Notes: generated from the letters alone by a model not told the origin. Numbered from the stretch's first letter, positions 16,186 to 26,949 are shown. The stretch is DNA of 64,000 nucleotides from Prolixibacteraceae bacterium (GCA_019163175.1 JAFLKN010000016.1:124001-188000), one strand, 5' to 3'. Made by a program: numbers and translations.

Positions 16186-17282
16186 TGATTCCCTAATTTG
16201 TCCGCCGGTCCTAGTTATTTAAAGTATTATTTTTCGACAGTCTATTCCTTGTTTATTTATCACCAGAATAGGATTTATCCCATCCCTTAAATTTGTTGGC
16301 ATTTCAGTATATTTTAAAACGAATTTTGTGAAAGGTCATATATCTTTACAATTGAATTTAATGAGATAAGATTAAAAATTGGTAGCAGATTTTTTGATTT
16401 GACAATTGACATAATTATCCACATTCTGCATGGTATTGCCAGACCATTGTATCTATCCAGATTTTGATTCGCTTGAAAATCTAAACTCAGCTTGATTACT
16501 CTGCAAATTGGCAAAAACGCAGCTTATGTAAGTGTGGTCCTGATGGCATTCCATGTATTCGAGTTTGTTTTAAAAATCGAAGTTGGTTTATATTTGTTGG
16601 ATGTTGCATTATGCTGAAAGAAAAAATTATCGTTACCATATTAAAAATACGTGATATCAAAAATCAGATTTGAATCATTGGGCAAAATCAACACATCATC
16701 ATCCTTGAAATTGCGATATTTCCCAAATGGAATTTAGAGGCAATCCGTTTGCCCCTGTTCGTTAATTTGGATTGACTTCTGCAGCAATGCTGCTATTTAA
16801 TATGAATGAAATACCATACCCTTCCTACAGATTTGAAAATACAAACGTAGCTTCTGGAATACTGTCTGATAAAAACGATGTCAGGAATAAAATACTTTAA
16901 GCAAAAGCAAAATGTCGCATGAAAGTTGATTTGTATTAGGATGATTAAGAATGATGCAAATAAAAGACTACCCATTAATTTAATATTAATAAAGGATTAA
17001 CGAAATTCTGTTTCCATCATTAACAGGGCTTTTTGATCAGAAACATCAAACAGATTATTTTGATGTTTTTTAGCATTAGGTGAATATTCTAAATAGCTAG
17101 TTGTCAGTTGTTTGTGTTTGTTTAAGATTTTGATTTTCTTCAATATTAATCCTGTTAATGTAATATTAAGACATTATTATAGGCTTCAGAATAATATTGA
17201 GCTCGATTTATAATCATCAAACAGTACCATTAGTCAAAAAATCGATCAAAAACTTATGTATTAAATTCTAAAAAGTCTAACT
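16186..17282. other. Long regulatory/non-coding region upstream of susC
   Basis: About 1.1 kb with no convincing gene. A consensus promoter (TTG at 16,565-16,567, 21-base spacer, TATATTTG at 16,589-16,596) lies 690 bases before susC, so either the susC leader is long or a small transcript starts here. Short frames around 16,735-16,900 (for example F-R-G-N-P-F-A-P-V-R) look like decayed coding sequence. Near the susC start I see no TAnnTTTG box. Confidence 0.4.
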
Positions 17283-20200
17283 ATGAAAAAAACGAAACTT
17301 TTTCTTTTTCTGCTTTTGTTTCCGATATTTCTCTATTCTCAGAATAGGGCAGTGTCCGGAAAGATAACAGATTCTTTAGGAGAAGGGCTCCCCGGTGCTT
17401 CTGTAACTGTGAAAGGGACAACCATTGGGTCAATTTCGGATGCTAATGGCGATTATCGCTTAAATGTTCCCGAAGGAAAAGCCTCAACTTTGGTCTTCAG
17501 TTTTATTGGGTTAATAACCCAGGAAATAGAAGTTGGTAGTAAAAGCACCATTAATGTTTATTTATTCTCCGACAATATTGGTCTTGAGGAAGTTGTAGCG
17601 GTAGGTTATGGTACTCAAAAAAGGGCAACAATTACTGGATCTGTTGCTTCAATCAGAAACGAAGAGCTTATTAAAACCAAGTCCGAAAATGTTGTCAACA
17701 TGCTAACAGGTAAATTGCCGGGGGTGCGTGTTGTGCAAAAGAGCAGTGCTCCAGGAGCTTATGATTCAACGATTGATATCCGTGGTATGGGTAGCCCGCT
17801 GTTTGTAATTGATGGTATTACCCGCGACCAGGCTTATTTTGCCCGTATGGACCCACAGGAAATCGAAAGTATTTCAGTGCTAAAGGACGGTTCGGCCGCG
17901 ATTTACGGTTTGCGCGCTGCCAATGGTGTAATTCTGATTACTACGAAAAGCGGAACTTCACGAGCCGGGAAAGTAGAATTTACCTATACCGGTAACTATT
18001 CGATACAACAGGCCCTGTATGTGCCCGAAGGCGTAGGTGCAGTTGATCACATGACCTTGCGTAATGAGAATACTTTCCAAAACTTCGCAACAAACTATCT
18101 GGTTCGCCAAAACCCGGTTTTCACGCAGGCGGATATGCAGCCTTACATCGATGGAAAACCATCATACGATTGGATGGATGTTGCGTTTGAAAAAAACACC
18201 CCGCAGCAACAACACAACTTCTCTATTGACGGCGGTTCTGATAAATTGAGCTATTTCATGAGTCTTGGTTATGCGAATCAGGAAGGTAATTACAAAGGTG
18301 GAGGTTATAACTCCGATCGCTGGAACTTCCGCTCTACTGTGGATGCACAGCTTACCAAAGATTTGAGTGCAAAGGTTATAATTGGTGCAATAATAGATGA
18401 AACGAACCGGCCTAATTCAACCAGTTGGTCAACCATGAAAACAGCATGGCTTATGCGCCCAGATGCTCCATTTTATGCCAACGACAATCCCGATTATCTG
18501 AATGGTGATGCATCGACCTTGTATGTCGGACGAAATATTCTGGCAGAAATCGATCCGGCAATAAGTGGTACCAATAAAACAAATAACCGAAGACTTAACG
18601 GTACGCTTCAGTTAAAATACGATATCCCAACTATTAAAGGATTATATTTAAAAGGTTCATACGACTATGCCATGGAACTTCCAGACGAAACCCGCTTTAA
18701 AAAAAGTTACAGTCTGTTTGTTTACAATGCCGGCACAGAAAAATATACCCCCGTTGTAGTAAACTCTCCATCAAGTATTGAACGAAATGCTGATTTCAAT
18801 TTTGATACTGATTTGCAATTTGGCATACATTACGACACCAAATTTAAAGGACATGATATAAAGAGCTTTTTAATTTTCGAAGAAGCTTACAGTAAATGGG
18901 ACTATTTCAGGGCTTACCGCGAGTTATTGATTGACTCGGAATACCTGTTTGCCGGAGAAGCGCTGAACCAGGAAGGTACCGGCGGCACCCCCGGCGACCG
19001 CACCAGCCAGTCTTTAATTGGTTCGTTAACTTACGCATTCAGCGAAAAATACATGGTCGATTTTAGGTTCCGTTACGATGGATCGTCAAGGTTTCCGAAA
19101 GATAAACGCTGGGGATTCTTCCCATCGGTTTCAGCCGGATGGCGTATAAGCGAAGAAAGTTTCATTAAGGACAATCTTTCATTTATCAGCAATCTGAAAC
19201 TAAGGGCTTCTTATGGTGAAATGGGCGACGACGGTTCGGCAAGCAACTATCCTCCGGTTTTGGGCTACGGCTTAACCAATAGCATTGGATGGATGTTTGG
19301 TGATGCATTGAATGGCGGTCTTCAGCCACAGGCAATTCCTAACCCAAACCTTACCTGGTACGAGATTAAGATGTACAACTTAGGTTTGGACTTTGGTGCA
19401 TTCGACAATAAACTATCTGGTTCTTTTGAACTCTTTAAACGCGACAGATCAGGATTACTTGCAACCAGTAGTTCGGTTGTTCCTGGTACAGTTGGTGCTA
19501 ATCTCCCACAAGAAAACCTGAACTCCGACCGCAATTTCGGATGGGAATTAACTATGACATACCGCAACAAGTTTAGAGGGGTTAATTACTATATCAATCC
19601 ACTTATTTCTTCAACACGGAGTATGCGTACCGAATGGCTTGAAACAACAGCAAATAACCAATTTGACTACTGGCGCAACCGTACCAGTGGCCGGTACAAT
19701 AACATCTGGTGGGGAAACGAATCAGAACATATGTTTACAAGCCTGGAAGAAATCAGGAATTATAAACTTCCTATGGGACAAGGCACTACTCCTGGCGACT
19801 GGATTCTTAATGACTGGAACGAAGATGGGGTAGTTAATGCAGGAGATGAGCATCCGATTGCGACTACCGGTTTGCCACTCTTCAACTATGGTATAAACAT
19901 GGGTTGCTCGTGGAAGAATTTTGACCTGGCCGCGAATTTCCAGGGATCTTATGGCGTATTTGTCGAGTACGGTGAAGTTCTTATTTCTCCATTGTCTTTT
20001 GGTGGAAATAACTCCTTGTCATATTTTATGGACAGGTGGCGTCCTGCAGACCCAAATGCCGACTTTTTTAGCAGTGCAACCGATTGGATACCAGGTTATT
20101 ATCCGGTAACTGGCCATGATGGCCGCCGAACAGGAACAAATCTCGTTCAAAACGCTTCGTACATGCGATTGAAGACTTTGGAGGTGGGTTACACTTTACC

Positions 20201-20399
20201 AAAGAATTTATTTTCAAAAGCCGGAATAAAAGATTTTAGGGTTTATTTTAGCGGTTATAACTTATTGACATTTACCGGATTGAAGGATGTTGACCCGGAA
20301 CGTCCGGGAGCAGCAGGTGGTGCTTCAACCAATACTGTCGATGTCTATAATTACCCGGTCAATAAAACCTTCACATTTGGTGCAAGCATTAAATTCTAA
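17283..20399 (+). CDS. SusC/RagA-type TonB-dependent outer-membrane transporter
   Basis: 1038 residues, normal for the family. Signal peptide about 1-19; a carboxypeptidase-regulatory-like domain (about 22-100, with G-K-I-T-D-S-L-G-E-G-L-P-G-A-S); a V-A-V-G-Y-G-T-Q-K segment at about 106-114 that opens the plug domain; then the 22-strand barrel, ending in an aromatic C-terminus (Phe at the last position). No STN domain. With SusD it forms the lid-and-barrel importer of oligosaccharides, powered by TonB. It is 3 bases upstream of SusD. This is the only SusC in the window, so it probably imports the main product released by the surface enzymes. Confidence 0.92.
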   Translation: MKKTKLFLFLLLFPIFLYSQNRAVSGKITDSLGEGLPGASVTVKGTTIGSISDANGDYRLNVPEGKASTLVFSFIGLITQEIEVGSKSTINVYLFSDNIGLEEVVAVGYGTQKRATITGSVASIRNEELIKTKSENVVNMLTGKLPGVRVVQKSSAPGAYDSTIDIRGMGSPLFVIDGITRDQAYFARMDPQEIESISVLKDGSAAIYGLRAANGVILITTKSGTSRAGKVEFTYTGNYSIQQALYVPEGVGAVDHMTLRNENTFQNFATNYLVRQNPVFTQADMQPYIDGKPSYDWMDVAFEKNTPQQQHNFSIDGGSDKLSYFMSLGYANQEGNYKGGGYNSDRWNFRSTVDAQLTKDLSAKVIIGAIIDETNRPNSTSWSTMKTAWLMRPDAPFYANDNPDYLNGDASTLYVGRNILAEIDPAISGTNKTNNRRLNGTLQLKYDIPTIKGLYLKGSYDYAMELPDETRFKKSYSLFVYNAGTEKYTPVVVNSPSSIERNADFNFDTDLQFGIHYDTKFKGHDIKSFLIFEEAYSKWDYFRAYRELLIDSEYLFAGEALNQEGTGGTPGDRTSQSLIGSLTYAFSEKYMVDFRFRYDGSSRFPKDKRWGFFPSVSAGWRISEESFIKDNLSFISNLKLRASYGEMGDDGSASNYPPVLGYGLTNSIGWMFGDALNGGLQPQAIPNPNLTWYEIKMYNLGLDFGAFDNKLSGSFELFKRDRSGLLATSSSVVPGTVGANLPQENLNSDRNFGWELTMTYRNKFRGVNYYINPLISSTRSMRTEWLETTANNQFDYWRNRTSGRYNNIWWGNESEHMFTSLEEIRNYKLPMGQGTTPGDWILNDWNEDGVVNAGDEHPIATTGLPLFNYGINMGCSWKNFDLAANFQGSYGVFVEYGEVLISPLSFGGNNSLSYFMDRWRPADPNADFFSSATDWIPGYYPVTGHDGRRTGTNLVQNASYMRLKTLEVGYTLPKNLFSKAGIKDFRVYFSGYNLLTFTGLKDVDPERPGAAGGASTNTVDVYNYPVNKTFTFGASIKF

Positions 20400-20402
20400 A
20401 AA

Positions 20403-22325
20403 ATGAGAATCATGAAAATAAAACTTATTCTATTTACATTAATATTTGGGTTTGCTGTTTCCTCTTGCGAGGAGCTGGAGCTAAAACCCAAGGGTATCTT
20501 AGGCGAGCCAGAATTATTTGGCACCGCGTACGGTGTACAGAAATACTTCGTTCAACTATACATGAATCTCCCGATTGAAGATTTCATTTATTACGCAAAC
20601 AATTCTCCAAGCAACAATTCGGGTTTTAATGGCTACATGCCAGGCAATAATAATTACTGGCAGGCATACAAAAACAGCCTTGCTACCATGGGAGGTGAAA
20701 TTTATGGGTGGAATGTTGACCTAAATGAAGGCGGAGTAGGTTACTGGCCTTATGACCGTATTCGTATTGTAAATGTTTTCATTAATAGTTTTCCCAATTA
20801 CAAAAGCAAGTACGACGAGGCTATTTATAATTCATTAATGGCCGAAGCCCGTTTTCTGCGTGCTTTCTTTTACCAGGGAATGGCCAAGCGTTACGGAGGT
20901 GTGCCAATTATTTCTGAAGTTCAGGATCCGATAAATACACCAGCCGAAGAATTGCAGGTACCACGTTCAACCGAGTATGATACCTGGAAATTTATCTATG
21001 AAGACCTGAAGTTCGCGATGGAAAATATGAATCCAACCAGCGTTTCGGGTCGTGCCAACAAATACGTTGCTGCCGCCTTAATGTCGCGCTCGATGCTTTA
21101 TGCCGGAAGGGTTGCTAAATATACCCGGTATTTGGGTTTTGAAACAGAAGCTGCCATGCAGGGTGGTTTTATCGGTATGGATCCTTCGAAAGCCGAAGAA
21201 TTTTTTCAGTATGCTTATGATGCCGGATTGTTGATTAAAAACGGACCTTATGCATTATACACAAAGAATTATCCTGATAAAGCAACAAATTTTGCCAACC
21301 TGTTTTTAGACAAAACTTCTTCGGAAAACATATTTGTTAAAGGATATGATGGCTTAACTTTTGGGCATTGCTACGATGCATTGATGTCTCCAAATCCAGA
21401 CTTCTCATCGTTTGTTGGGGCTGAAGGTGGCCCGGTTTTGCAGTTTATGCAAATGTACGATTTCCCTGCTCTAACCGATGCTCAAGGTAAACCTGTACGT
21501 TTCGACAAACGCAGCGACATCAAAAATGCGATGGAACCTCGTTTGCAGGGGACTTGCTATTTCGATGGTGATGTGCTTCGCGGGAAAACGTTTAGTATTC
21601 AAAGAGGTATTTATGTGAAATATACCGGAACGACTGCTGATGCACAAAATGGAAGTAATGCTGCTCCAATCAATGCCACATCAAACCGGAAGTTAGGTAA
21701 CAAAGGCGAAAAATATAATAATGTTCTTATCACTGGTGATCATGGGATGTTCAGTGGCAGGGGAGGCGAAAACAATGCCTTTATGGGAGCCTTTATTCGT
21801 AAATACATTGATGTAAACAGGCCTACAAATCTGGTTAACGTGAATAAATCGAATCAATCATGGATTGTATTCCGATTAGCCGAAATTTATCTTAACACGG
21901 CTGAAGCAGCTTACGAACTTGGAAAAAGAACTGAAGCATTCGATTATGTTCAGGCAATCCGCGAACGTGCAGGCAGCAAGGTAACACGCCCGACCATCGA
22001 TCAAACTACAAATTCTCCCTATGGTTACCCAATTGAAGCAGGACTACAGTTTATACGCGACGAACGTGCCCGCGAACTCTATTGCGAAAACCATTACTGG
22101 TGGGATCTCAAAACCTGGAGAATTACCGATCAGGTGTTAAACAACCGCTATTTAAGGGCACTGACTTGCTATTACGTTTTTGATGAAGGCAAGTACATTT
22201 ACCTTGACGAGATCAACAGGGACAACCGTACCAAAACAGCTTCAAAACGAGCTGCTTATGAGAAAATTCCACAGGGAGAAATCAACAAGAATCCAAAATT
22301 GTTGCCACAAAACCCACTTTATTAA
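20403..22325 (+). CDS. SusD-type surface glycan-binding lipoprotein
   Basis: 640 residues. Lipobox V-S-S-C near residue 21 places it on the outer-membrane surface. It shows the RagB/SusD pattern: N-terminal TPR-like helices with A-E-A-R-F-L-R-A-F-F-Y, and a C-terminal segment with A-E-I-Y-L-N-T-A-E-A-A and R-D-E-R-A-R-E-L-Y. It caps the SusC channel and captures the glycan. Start could be ATG at 20,403 or 20,412; the first leaves a 3-base gap after susC and both give a signal peptide. Confidence 0.92.
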   Translation: MRIMKIKLILFTLIFGFAVSSCEELELKPKGILGEPELFGTAYGVQKYFVQLYMNLPIEDFIYYANNSPSNNSGFNGYMPGNNNYWQAYKNSLATMGGEIYGWNVDLNEGGVGYWPYDRIRIVNVFINSFPNYKSKYDEAIYNSLMAEARFLRAFFYQGMAKRYGGVPIISEVQDPINTPAEELQVPRSTEYDTWKFIYEDLKFAMENMNPTSVSGRANKYVAAALMSRSMLYAGRVAKYTRYLGFETEAAMQGGFIGMDPSKAEEFFQYAYDAGLLIKNGPYALYTKNYPDKATNFANLFLDKTSSENIFVKGYDGLTFGHCYDALMSPNPDFSSFVGAEGGPVLQFMQMYDFPALTDAQGKPVRFDKRSDIKNAMEPRLQGTCYFDGDVLRGKTFSIQRGIYVKYTGTTADAQNGSNAAPINATSNRKLGNKGEKYNNVLITGDHGMFSGRGGENNAFMGAFIRKYIDVNRPTNLVNVNKSNQSWIVFRLAEIYLNTAEAAYELGKRTEAFDYVQAIRERAGSKVTRPTIDQTTNSPYGYPIEAGLQFIRDERARELYCENHYWWDLKTWRITDQVLNNRYLRALTCYYVFDEGKYIYLDEINRDNRTKTASKRAAYEKIPQGEINKNPKLLPQNPLY

Positions 22326-22344
22326 TAACAAACCATTGAAATAT

Positions 22345-23082
22345 ATGAATATGAAAAATATATTGTATTTACTAATTGTGGCTTTACTGTTATCGTTCAC
22401 TGCATGTCAGAAAATCGATAACTGGGAAGAACCAACTGCCAGGTTGTATGGCAATGTGATCGATAAATATACCGGGGCAAATCTTTTGATGGATCAAAAC
22501 GACTGGCAAATTAGAATAATTGACAGAACTTGGGAGCAATCAAAAGGAGCTGTTGCTCAGTTCCAATCTTTGGCTGTAATGAAAGATGGAGTTTATAATA
22601 ATACAAAACTCTTTTCAGGAACCTACGACATGATTCCTTATGATGGACCATTCTGGCCTGTTGACACTGTTAAAGGTGTGATTTTAGACAAAGAGACTCA
22701 ACAAGATTTTACGGTTACACCGTATCTTCAGTTGTCAAATTTTAAAGCAACCCTGAATGGAACAAACCTGACACTTTCATGTAACGTGAAAGCCCCTGTT
22801 GTTGCCGGGCTTCCAAACCTGTATGAAGTAAAAGGTTTCTTAAGCCTTACCACTTTCTGTGGAAACTCAAATTATATCAACATTGCTGAGTATAATAACC
22901 TAAGGAAGAATATAAACAAAACCTGGGCTGCTGAGGTTGGTGTTGCCGATAATAAGGACTACACTTTAGGCCCATTCCTGGTAAAATCAGGCTATACCTA
23001 CTATGTAAGGATTGGTGCCAATGTAAATGCATTAAGTCGTAGGTATAATTATAGTGAAATTTTGAAAGTAGTTGTGCCGTAA
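22345..23082 (+). CDS. DUF3823-type surface lipoprotein (SusE-like)
   Basis: About 245 residues from ATG 22,345 (or 22,351). I choose this over an upstream ATG inside susD because it gives a proper lipoprotein signal (L-L-L-S-F-T-A-C). The mature protein has a short N-terminal P-T-A-R-L-Y-G-N-V-I-D segment like a carboxypeptidase-regulatory fold and an Ig-like second half. DUF3823 proteins often follow SusCD and serve as extra surface glycan-binding proteins. A terminator follows, so susC, susD and this gene form one unit. Confidence 0.75.
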   Translation: MNMKNILYLLIVALLLSFTACQKIDNWEEPTARLYGNVIDKYTGANLLMDQNDWQIRIIDRTWEQSKGAVAQFQSLAVMKDGVYNNTKLFSGTYDMIPYDGPFWPVDTVKGVILDKETQQDFTVTPYLQLSNFKATLNGTNLTLSCNVKAPVVAGLPNLYEVKGFLSLTTFCGNSNYINIAEYNNLRKNINKTWAAEVGVADNKDYTLGPFLVKSGYTYYVRIGANVNALSRRYNYSEILKVVVP

Positions 23083-23103
23083 TCGGCTATAGATTAAGTA
23101 ATT

Positions 23104-23137
23104 AAAATATCCCGCTAAACCTTCAGCGGGATATTTT
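23104..23137 (+). terminator. Rho-independent terminator after the SusCD unit
   Basis: A 12-bp perfect stem (AAATATCCCGCT with AGCGGGATATTT) closes an 8-base loop and runs into T-rich sequence. It separates the transporter genes from the catabolic operon that begins at 23,254, allowing different expression levels. Confidence 0.8.
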
Positions 23138-23253
23138 ATTCTTTCGTCTGCTTTGATGGGGGCAATAATGCTTGGCGTGAGAGCCCCGATGTTAATGAAA
23201 AATGGATTATCGAATTTAATATTAGTTTTTATTAAATAGTTTAAAATCTGGTA

Positions 23254-24582
23254 ATGAAGATATATACAAGCCTTATGTTTATTATTATTTCAGCACTAAT
23301 AATGAGTATTAACTGCTCGAATGATGTGGAACAAAAACAAGAGGACAAACCGGTGGATAAGCCTGTTGAAAAACCGTCGGAAAAAATTTACGATGAAACA
23401 GGTTGCCTTTATACTTCTTATAAAGGTCTGGTGATGGCCGGATATCAGGGATGGTTTACTGCTGAAGGTGATGGCGCCGAAAGAGGCTGGCACCATTACG
23501 AAAAAAGTGGAAAATTTGAACCGGGAATGAATACGATAGATTTTTGGCCAGATGTTACTGAATACGCTAAAACTTACAAAACAGCTTTTAAATATGCCGA
23601 TGGAAGTGATGCTTATGTATATAGCCCTTATGATGCCGAAAGCGTTGATCTACATTTCAAATGGATGAAAGATTATGGCCTGGATGGAGTTTTTATGCAG
23701 CGTTTTTTAAGCGAGATCAAAAGTGAAAAAGGGAAAAGACACTTCAATAAAGTACTTGAAAATGCACTGAAAGCTGCGAATAAATACCAAAGAGCAATAT
23801 GCGTAATGTACGACTTGAGCGGCAGTTCACCTGCCGATATGCAAAATCTGATCAACGATTGGAATGAACTTCAGAATACCTTTTCGCTTTTTGATAATGT
23901 AAAAAACCCAACCTACCTTCGACACAATAAAAAACCATTATTGGTAATTTGGGGAGTTGGTTTTAACGATGGCCGTAAATACTCAATCAGCGATGTTCAG
24001 ACAATGGTTTCACAATTAAAAGGGCCCGAAAAGAAAGTCTCCATCATGCTGGGTGTTCCTTATGGCTGGCGTACTTTAAATCGCGACACCGAAAACAATC
24101 CACTACTACATACCTTAATCAAACAATGCGAAATTATTATGCCCTGGGCTGTTGGGCGTTACAATAGTTCAAGCTATGAAAGCAATGCGGTAACCCTTGT
24201 CCCCGATATTGAATGGTGTAAAACAAACAACATTACATACATACCGCTGGTTTTTCCCGGATTTAGCTGGGGAAATCTCAAAAACGATGTGACCATTTAC
24301 AATCAAATTCCCCGAAACAAGGGTGATTTCTTTTGGAAACAAGTGGCCGGCGCCAAAATGAGTGGTGCAACATCGCTCTATATTGCCATGTTTGACGAAA
24401 TAGATGAAGGAACAGCCATATTTAAATGTGCAAAGGAAGGGTTTCTTCCATTGAACGGCGCTGGCAAATTTGTTGGAATTGAACAGGATTTAGGTACGGA
24501 TTATTATTTGTGGCTTGCCGGAAAAGCTACCGAATGGTTTCATGGAGCAGGAAATTATAATGCAACAAAACCGGTAAGGTAA
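23254..24582 (+). CDS. GH99-like endo-alpha-mannosidase, lipoprotein (copy 1)
   Basis: 442 residues. Lipobox S-I-N-C near residue 22, then a D-K-P-V repeat linker, then a GH71/99-type (beta/alpha)8 domain beginning Y-K-G-L-V-M-A-G-Y-Q-G-W-F. The catalytic Glu pair of GH99 (E-x-x-E-G-T) is present as E382-I-D-E385-G-T. GH99 enzymes cut inside alpha-mannan branches or at alpha-linked Glc/Man-Man. The lipid anchor suggests either the outer-membrane surface or its periplasmic face. It opens the catabolic unit after the terminator. It is one of four paralogues here. Confidence 0.7.
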   Translation: MKIYTSLMFIIISALIMSINCSNDVEQKQEDKPVDKPVEKPSEKIYDETGCLYTSYKGLVMAGYQGWFTAEGDGAERGWHHYEKSGKFEPGMNTIDFWPDVTEYAKTYKTAFKYADGSDAYVYSPYDAESVDLHFKWMKDYGLDGVFMQRFLSEIKSEKGKRHFNKVLENALKAANKYQRAICVMYDLSGSSPADMQNLINDWNELQNTFSLFDNVKNPTYLRHNKKPLLVIWGVGFNDGRKYSISDVQTMVSQLKGPEKKVSIMLGVPYGWRTLNRDTENNPLLHTLIKQCEIIMPWAVGRYNSSSYESNAVTLVPDIEWCKTNNITYIPLVFPGFSWGNLKNDVTIYNQIPRNKGDFFWKQVAGAKMSGATSLYIAMFDEIDEGTAIFKCAKEGFLPLNGAGKFVGIEQDLGTDYYLWLAGKATEWFHGAGNYNATKPVR

Positions 24583-24605
24583 AGAACTTTAACCCCCTTT
24601 GAATA

Positions 24606-26006
24606 ATGAAATTCATACCCTCTCACATAGCTATTGCGGCATCACTTTCTGGCATTGGTTTTCCGTTAATCGGTATCGGTTCGCCAATAGAACAGAAAAA
24701 GCCCAACGTGGTCATCATCCTGACTGACGATATGGGTTACGGAGATATTTCCTGTTACAACTCCAATTCTGTAAAAACACCCAACATTGACAAGCTGGCA
24801 AAAAAGGGCGTACGTTTTACCAATTTTTACGTACCCACCCCTTATTGTGCCCCTTCAAGAGCTACTTTATTGACAGGGCGTTTCCCGCTTCGCCACGGAC
24901 TAGTGCAAAACCCGGCACCCGATGCAGGAATCAATGATGCCGGAATTAATGCGAATGAAATTACCCTTGGAAATGTATTTCAGGATGCTGGCTACAAAAC
25001 CAAACTCATAGGTAAATGGCACCTTGGACATAAACCTGAATTTTTCCCGGTAAAACATGGCTTCGACGAATATTTTGGTATTCTTTATTCCAACGACATG
25101 CGACCGGTTCAGATCATCGAAAATATGGATACCGTTGAGTATCCGGTTGATCAGAGTTTATTAACTCAAAAATATACGAACAAGGCCATCGATTTTGTCA
25201 CAACAAACAAAGACAAACCATTTTACCTTCACCTTTGCCATGCCATGCCGCATAAGCCACTGGCGGCATCATCAAGATTTTATACTCCTGAAACTCCCAA
25301 TGATTTGTATGCCGATGTCATCCGCGAGCTCGACTGGTCGGTGGGTGAAGTCGTAAAAACATTAAAAAAACTGAAGATATTGGACAATACTATTGTCATT
25401 TTTATGTCGGACAATGGGCCGTGGTATGGCGGAAGTACCGGCGGTTTAAAAGGCATGAAGGCAACCACCTGGGAAGGCGGAATCCGGGTACCATTCATCA
25501 TTTCGTATCCTAAAGTATTTCCCGTAAACTCAAAAGTAGAAATCCCATGCTGGTCTCCTGATATTTTTCCAACCCTGCTATCGCTGACAAATGTCACCTC
25601 CAATTCCAAGAATATACTTGATGGAGACGATATTACTGAAATCATAAAAGGTAAGCAGACTACCCATAAACCGGTTTTCAGTATGCACAACAGCCAGATC
25701 ATGTCGGTTCGTAAAGGCGACTGGAAACTCTTTGTACACAATCCGGGGTATTTTAAGCCTGTTGATTTAAGCATCTGGCGCGATCCACGGGGCCCCGACG
25801 GTACAACGATTATTGCGCCTGCAGAACAATCAAATCCGGGCCATTATCCAGGAATTATTCCGACAAAAACCGAAAACGAAATTCAACTGTATAACCTGAA
25901 AACCGATCGCACAGAATCGAACGACCTTTCAGGAAAAGAAAAAGATAAAGTCGAAGAATTGCTTCATGAGCTTCAAAAATTTAAATTATCGCTCGATAAT
26001 AACTAA
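24606..26006 (+). CDS. Type I sulfatase (Cys-type), copy 1
   Basis: 466 residues, signal peptide about 1-26. The alkaline-phosphatase/sulfatase fold opens with L-T-D-D-M-G-Y-G-D, the formylglycine site is C81-A-P-S-R followed by T-G-R, and there is G-K-W-H-L-G and a late S-D-N-G-P metal segment. Cys81 must be oxidised to formylglycine by a maturase not seen in this window. It probably removes a sulfate from the mannan or its oligosaccharides in the periplasm. Sits 23 bases after the GH99-like gene and 4 bases before the esterase. Confidence 0.85.
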   Translation: MKFIPSHIAIAASLSGIGFPLIGIGSPIEQKKPNVVIILTDDMGYGDISCYNSNSVKTPNIDKLAKKGVRFTNFYVPTPYCAPSRATLLTGRFPLRHGLVQNPAPDAGINDAGINANEITLGNVFQDAGYKTKLIGKWHLGHKPEFFPVKHGFDEYFGILYSNDMRPVQIIENMDTVEYPVDQSLLTQKYTNKAIDFVTTNKDKPFYLHLCHAMPHKPLAASSRFYTPETPNDLYADVIRELDWSVGEVVKTLKKLKILDNTIVIFMSDNGPWYGGSTGGLKGMKATTWEGGIRVPFIISYPKVFPVNSKVEIPCWSPDIFPTLLSLTNVTSNSKNILDGDDITEIIKGKQTTHKPVFSMHNSQIMSVRKGDWKLFVHNPGYFKPVDLSIWRDPRGPDGTTIIAPAEQSNPGHYPGIIPTKTENEIQLYNLKTDRTESNDLSGKEKDKVEELLHELQKFKLSLDNN

Positions 26007-26010
26007 CAAA

Positions 26011-26940
26011 ATGAATATCTGGCCATTATCGATATTTTTTACTTTTCTTTTGGTTGCATCTTTTGCAAATGCACAATCACCAAAAGAAATTGAGAAACTG
26101 AAGCAATTCAACTGCAAAACAGTTATCTACAAAACTGTTGATGGCGACACTTTGGATATGCTATTGTTTTTTCCTGAAGTAGAGATTGCGACAAAAATGC
26201 CGGTAATGATCTTTATTCATGGAGGAGGTTGGGGCGGTGGAAATAAATATAAAATTCTGGGTGCTCCTTTTTTCGGAACTTTAGAATCACTCCTGAACAA
26301 TGGAATTGCCTGCGCAACCATTGAATATCGCTTAACCCGGCTGGGAAAATCGACGGCCTACGATTGTGTGGTGGATTGCAAAGATGCAGTTCGCTTTTTA
26401 ATGAAAAATGCTGATGAATATTCTTTGGATGTCAACCGGATGGGTGTTTGGGGCGATTCGGCAGGAGGTCACCTTTGCTTAATGACTGCCCTTGCCGACA
26501 ACAACAGTTTTACAGGCGATGAATCTCTAAAAAAATACAAACCCAGATTTCAATGCATTGCATCATATTACCCTTTAACATCGTTCGTTAATCCTGAATT
26601 TCTGAAAGGATCAAACTTTGAAAAGCCTGAAAGATTCATACCGTTGCTGGGAGGACTCGTATCTGAAAAACAAGATATGGCGAAATTGCTAAGTCCTGCG
26701 GAATGGATCGGTAAAAACTCACCGCCCGTTCTGCTTTTGCATGGAGAACAGGACAAGGTTTTGCCTATTCAGCAATCCATTTTTCTCGAAGAAGTTGGAA
26801 AGGCCAGGGGAGCCGACATTCAGCTTCTCCGGGTTAAAAATGCCGATCATAGTTTTAATGGCGAAAATCCTGTGCCTTCGATTGAAGAAATTAACAAAAT
26901 AGCCGCTCAATTTATAATAGAGAAACTAACAAATAACTGA
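26011..26940 (+). CDS. Exported alpha/beta-hydrolase esterase
   Basis: 309 residues from ATG 26,011; an upstream ATG would overlap the sulfatase and lose the signal peptide (F-A-N-A-Q cleavage). It has the hormone-sensitive-lipase-type pattern: oxyanion motif H70-G-G-G, nucleophile elbow G-D-S150-A-G-G, Asp248 and His280 in A-D-H-S-F. Family members include carbohydrate acetylesterases, so it may remove acetyl groups from an O-acetylated mannan. It is downstream of the sulfatase with a 4-base gap. Confidence 0.75.
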   Translation: MNIWPLSIFFTFLLVASFANAQSPKEIEKLKQFNCKTVIYKTVDGDTLDMLLFFPEVEIATKMPVMIFIHGGGWGGGNKYKILGAPFFGTLESLLNNGIACATIEYRLTRLGKSTAYDCVVDCKDAVRFLMKNADEYSLDVNRMGVWGDSAGGHLCLMTALADNNSFTGDESLKKYKPRFQCIASYYPLTSFVNPEFLKGSNFEKPERFIPLLGGLVSEKQDMAKLLSPAEWIGKNSPPVLLLHGEQDKVLPIQQSIFLEEVGKARGADIQLLRVKNADHSFNGENPVPSIEEINKIAAQFIIEKLTNN

Positions 26941-26949
26941 ATATGTATC

